Shown here in pieces: positions 5,282 through 7,588 of a DNA stretch of 7,588 nucleotides (the first letter of the stretch is position 1; every line of letters starts with the position of its first letter). Both the position numbers and the translations under genes were made by a program. The stretch covers positions 1 to 7,588 of the forward strand of contig DAOVIK010000068.1 in the NCBI GenBank assembly GCA_030673735.1, written 5' to 3'. The notes under the pieces were generated by a model that was not told where the DNA came from, searched no databases, and saw only the letters and a list, made by a program, of their open reading frames with translations. Source of the DNA: Anaerolineae bacterium. Its GTDB lineage: Bacteria > Chloroflexota > Anaerolineae > Anaerolineales > E44-bin32.

Positions 5282-5445
5282 ACTTGAATCACGAATCCGC
5301 GATTTGAACCCGATTGGAGTCGATATCAGTTCCTGCATATCACGGGAAAATGTGGACCGTACTTCTTCCGCAGCCCAAGCCCAGTGATTCGTCTATCGGC
5401 CGGCCGCGCATCCGTCGAGTCTAGGGTCCGTCCCAGCATGCCGCG

Positions 5446-6492
5446 CTACTTCGACCTCTCAGCGCGAGCCGCTTTCTCGGAGGAGTGGCCGGGGAATACT
5501 TTGCCCCCAGGCTTGACCTGGGCATAGGCATAGTTGACCGCCACCGTGACTTGGCCGAATCCCACCACGATTAGATTCAGTGGATCCTGATCTTCCTGCA
5601 GCGCCACGTCGCCGGCCGCAAACACGCCCGGCAGGTTGGTTTCCATGTGGCTGTCGACCTTGAGGTAGCGCCGTCCGATGGTTTCAACGCCCCACTCGCG
5701 GATCGGCCCGAGATTGGCCTTGAACCCCAAGGCCAGGATCAGCGCCTCGATATCGAGCTCGCGCTCCTCGCCGCTGCGATTGTCGAAGATCACCGCCTTC
5801 TCGACCCCCGCCTTTCCCGTCACCTCGCGCAGCTCGTGGAAGATCTGCACATCGACATCGGATGCCTGCAGCGCCTCAACCGAGGAGTCGTGGGCCCGGA
5901 AGCCCTCCCGCCGGTGGATAAGCGTGACGTGCTCGGCTACAGGCAGCAGTCCGAGCGCCCAGTCCACCGCGCTGTCCCCACCACCAACGATCAGCACGCG
6001 CTTGCCGGCGTAGTCCTCGTAATCCGACACCATGTAGTCCACGCCACGACGTTCAAACCGCCTAACGCTCTCGTTATCCAGCTTGATCGGTCGAAAGGCG
6101 CCGATTCCGGCGGAGATGATGACCGAGCGCGAGAAATGCTCGCCCTTGTCCGTGCCGATCACCCAGCACTCTTCCTTATCGCGCCTCTTCCCAATCGTTT
6201 CACGCTTCAACGTGAGCGCCTGCTCGTCAAGCGCCATGCTGGGATTCCAATGCTGGGCCTGCTCATACAGCTTGGCCACCAGTTCCTTTGCCTTGATCGA
6301 AGGAAAGCCCGGCACGTCGAAGATGAGCTTCTCCGGGTAGAGCGTGATCAATTGCCCGCCGGGTTGTGGCAACGCCTCGATCACCTTGCACGTCAGCTCG
6401 CGCAAGCCCCCGTAAAAGGCTCCGAAAAGACCCGTCGGACCCGCGCCGATAAAGGTAACATCGCACACTTTCGGCGCGCTTTGCTTTGCCAT
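5446..6492 (-). CDS. Thioredoxin-reductase-like ferredoxin/flavodoxin--NADP+ reductase (type 2 FNR)
   Basis: A cytoplasmic FAD enzyme that moves electrons between NADPH and ferredoxin or flavodoxin, like YumC of Bacillus subtilis and the FNR of Chlorobium. It has 348 residues, normal for the group. FAD domain: DVTFIGAGPTGLFGAFYGGL (11-30), EALPQPGGQLITLYPEK (39-55) and IFDVPGFP (57-64). NADPH domain: VLIVGGGDSAVDWALGLL (166-183) and HRREGFRAH (193-201), whose Arg pair fits NADPH. Second FAD stretch: GVFAAGDVA (289-297) followed by DPLNLIVVGFGQ (303-314). The CxxC redox pair of true thioredoxin reductase is missing from the NADPH domain, which separates it from TrxB. ATG at 6492 has AGGAG about 13 nt upstream, a wide spacing. 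It has its own consensus promoter at 6539-6567. No clear terminator follows, so some readthrough into infC is possible. Its electron partner is not in the window. Confidence 0.94.
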   Translation of the reverse strand: MAKQSAPKVCDVTFIGAGPTGLFGAFYGGLRELTCKVIEALPQPGGQLITLYPEKLIFDVPGFPSIKAKELVAKLYEQAQHWNPSMALDEQALTLKRETIGKRRDKEECWVIGTDKGEHFSRSVIISAGIGAFRPIKLDNESVRRFERRGVDYMVSDYEDYAGKRVLIVGGGDSAVDWALGLLPVAEHVTLIHRREGFRAHDSSVEALQASDVDVQIFHELREVTGKAGVEKAVIFDNRSGEERELDIEALILALGFKANLGPIREWGVETIGRRYLKVDSHMETNLPGVFAAGDVALQEDQDPLNLIVVGFGQVTVAVNYAYAQVKPGGKVFPGHSSEKAARAERSK

Positions 6493-6538
6493 TTTGCTTC
6501 ACAGTCTCCTGGGTGAAGTGCGGAAAGACATCCTTGGC

Positions 6539-6567
6539 ATTATATGAGCCGCATAGGGGGGTGTCAA
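6539..6567 (-). promoter_or_regulatory. Perfect consensus sigma70 promoter of the FNR gene
   Basis: TTGACA (6567-6562), a spacer of exactly 17 bp, and TATAAT (6544-6539) on the minus strand: both hexamers and the spacing match consensus. Transcription would start near 6532, leaving a leader of about 40 nt before the ATG at 6492. The spacer begins with six C residues. Confidence 0.88.
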
Positions 6568-6571
6568 TCAG

Positions 6572-6591
6572 GCCGCTCTCGGCAGAACGGC
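6572..6591 (-). terminator. Possible weak terminator hairpin after the cupin gene
   Basis: Minus strand GCCGTTCT, loop GCCG, AGAGCGGC forms an 8-bp stem with one G-T pair, 6 nt beyond the cupin stop. No T-run follows; the FNR -35 begins 4 nt later. It may weaken readthrough or mark the 3' end, but it is not a textbook intrinsic terminator. Confidence 0.35.
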
Positions 6592-6596
6592 AGCGC

Positions 6597-6971
6597 CTAC
6601 TCGTCCCCGGTCGGCGACACGCTGCTCTTCTCAACCATCAGGATCGCCACTCTCTTGGGAGCACGAGTTCGGTGGAGAACGCCCTTGGGGATCGTGTAAC
6701 CATGGTGGCGCTCAAGGGTCACGGTTTCCCCCTCCTGATCAATCAGCAGTTGACCATCGAGGACGAAGAAGAACTCGTCTTCCTCGTCATGCTTATGCCA
6801 GTGAAACTCGCCCCGCAATATCCCCAACCTCACCACGGAATCATTCACCGTGCACAGCGTCTGGTTGTACCATTCGTCATCACAAGCCTCGATCAGAGCC
6901 GGAACATCGATGAGCTCGAGGGTGGAGAACTTGGGATCTAGATAGATCTTGTATTCCTCAGGATTGGTCAA
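6597..6971 (-). CDS. Small single-domain cupin protein
   Basis: A small beta-barrel cupin of about 124 residues. Positions here are counted from an upstream TTG at 6998, which would give 133 residues. Cupin motif 1 is GEFHWHKHDEEDEFFFVLDG (63-82), with metal-ligand candidates His68, His70 and Glu75 and the closing Gly82. Motif 2 is GYTIPKGVLH (100-109), with His109. Four ligands are thus present and a bound metal is likely. Start: TTG at 6971 is chosen because GGGAGG (6986-6981) lies 9 nt upstream. TTG at 6998 (overlapping the previous stop as TTGA) and GTG at 6992 lack as good a ribosome binding site. The new N-terminus would be MTNPEEYKIYLDPKF. It follows the dehydratase-like gene by about 23 nt, so co-transcription is likely. 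Small cupins may be enzymes, regulators or binding proteins; substrate unknown. Confidence 0.87.
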   Translation of the reverse strand: MTNPEEYKIYLDPKFSTLELIDVPALIEACDDEWYNQTLCTVNDSVVRLGILRGEFHWHKHDEEDEFFFVLDGQLLIDQEGETVTLERHHGYTIPKGVLHRTRAPKRVAILMVEKSSVSPTGDE

Positions 6972-6994
6972 CTGACTCTGCCTCCCATCCACGC

Positions 6995-7588
6995 TCAAGA
7001 TTTGATACCCGCCAGATCCTTGGCAATCTGCTTCTTCGCTTCGAGGTCATAGTTGCTCAATACTGCAATGGTTTCCATCACAGGCGATCCGCCGCCGTGC
7101 AACCCGGCAATTTGGCTTACTCCCGCCATCGAGGAACAGATCACATCACTGATCAATCGAAAGCAGCGGTGCTGGTCTTCCGCCGAAATATCCGGATTCC
7201 TCATCATGTACTTGGCCAGCAGTGGGCCTGTCTCTTCGCTTATGAAATCCCCCTCCAAAGGCAGTGTTGCCGACAACCCGCCGGCCAAATCAGCGACAAT
7301 CTCGAACTCATGATAGATATTCTCGCCTGCATGACGGCGACCCACATTCGAGTAAATGATCTCAGGCACGTAGGTTCCTGAGGAAGCATGCTGCCCCTTT
7401 ACCGCAGCCGCGATACCCGCCGCATAAACCAACTCTGCCACACTGATCATATCGGCTAGTTTCTGCTGCACATGTTTCTCACCCTCAATCCCGTTGTATT
7501 CCGCCACAAGCGCGGCCATACCCATCAACACATCGGATGTGGCCGGTTTGCAGCCGGTGTAGCTGTGCCGATGATATAGGGCAAAGAT
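6995..7588 (-). CDS. 4-hydroxybutyryl-CoA dehydratase / HpaB-family protein, C-terminal part
   Basis: The frame is open to the window edge and gives the last 197 residues of a protein usually about 480-500 long. The first 19 residues contain YHRHSYTGCK, with the spacing His-x3-Tyr-x2-Cys-Lys. In Clostridium aminobutyricum 4-hydroxybutyryl-CoA dehydratase (AbfD), as I recall, His292 and Cys299 hold the [4Fe-4S] cluster, and Tyr296 and Lys300 line the active site, so this points to an AbfD-like iron-sulfur flavoprotein rather than an HpaB oxygenase. Later stretches also fit: ALVAEYNGIEGEKHVQQKL, DLAGGLSATLPLEGDF, AGVSQIAGLHGGGSP and YDLEAKKQIAKDLAGI. The catalytic Glu455 of AbfD (TESMHGAGSP) aligns with Ala here (QIAGLHGGGSP), so the reaction may differ. 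The apparent GTG at 7531 is internal and not the start. A cupin gene follows about 23 nt after its stop. The cluster cysteines equivalent to Cys99 and Cys103 would lie outside the window. Confidence 0.85.
   Translation of the reverse strand: MFALYHRHSYTGCKPATSDVLMGMAALVAEYNGIEGEKHVQQKLADMISVAELVYAAGIAAAVKGQHASSGTYVPEIIYSNVGRRHAGENIYHEFEIVADLAGGLSATLPLEGDFISEETGPLLAKYMMRNPDISAEDQHRCFRLISDVICSSMAGVSQIAGLHGGGSPVMETIAVLSNYDLEAKKQIAKDLAGIKS

Noticed and set aside
5290..5330. T-arm-like GGGTTCAAATC near the infC promoter, suggesting a tRNA
   Set aside because: The flanking bases do not form a proper 5-bp T stem, and no anticodon arm, D arm or acceptor pairing is found upstream.
5195..5338. IF3 starting at ATG 5338 with a 48-residue N-terminal extension
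   Set aside because: The ATG lies upstream of the promoter at 5252-5281, and the added residues resemble no IF3 sequence.
5380..5445. Terminator after the FNR gene
   Set aside because: Short palindromes such as GGCCGGCC and GCATGC are present, but no stable stem followed by a T-run is seen.
5647..6516. Open frame of 289 codons on the plus strand
   Set aside because: It is the antisense shadow of the FNR gene, which has all FAD and NADPH motifs. The plus-strand product has no recognisable features.
6995..7531. Complete 178-residue gene starting at GTG 7531
   Set aside because: The frame continues without a stop to the window edge, and the upstream 19 residues hold the conserved YHRHSYTGCK cluster motif, so this is the C-terminal part of a larger protein.

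Overview
The window reads as ordinary bacterial chromosome, roughly 55-60% GC by eye, with every supported gene on the minus strand, so transcription runs from high to low coordinates. The style of the ribosomal proteins (a bL35 with added basic N- and C-terminal tails, and IF3 and bL20 of a clearly bacterial type) together with a short DUF711 protein and a 4-hydroxybutyryl-CoA dehydratase-like protein suggests an anaerobic or facultative lineage. Chloroflexota (Anaerolineae-like) is my best guess from protein style alone. It is an inference, since no marker such as 16S rRNA is present.

Layout in transcription order. (1) 7588-6597: the C-terminal part of a 4-hydroxybutyryl-CoA dehydratase/HpaB-family protein that keeps two of the iron-sulfur cluster ligands, followed closely by a small cupin. 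(2) 6567-5446: a consensus sigma70-type promoter, then a thioredoxin-reductase-like ferredoxin/flavodoxin-NADP+ reductase. (3) 5281-3833: a promoter, a short leader hairpin, then the classic infC-rpmI-rplT operon (IF3, bL35, bL20), ending in a strong intrinsic terminator. (4) 3744-1: a probable extended -10 promoter, then macro-domain protein, SpoU/TrmH RNA 2'-O-methyltransferase and DUF711 protein, joined by ATGA overlaps, followed 58-64 nt later by a UvrD/PcrA helicase whose C-terminal half lies outside the window.

The infC operon is the most interesting part. IF3 has no usable ATG, GTG or TTG start downstream of its promoter. A strong Shine-Dalgarno sequence points to an ATC codon, which gives a normal 173-residue IF3 and implies the known self-regulation by start-codon discrimination. 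The next two genes start at GTG. The infC-rpmI gap holds a perfect 10-bp hairpin whose loop can pair with the sequence just after the infC stop, while its flanks can pair with the rpmI Shine-Dalgarno sequence. This is a plausible bL20-type autoregulatory RNA.

I see no insertion sequence, CRISPR array, rRNA, convincing tRNA, phage gene or recognisable defence system. The non-coding gaps are all shorter than 300 bases; the largest (5195-5445 and 3713-3881) hold the promoters, leader and terminator listed below.
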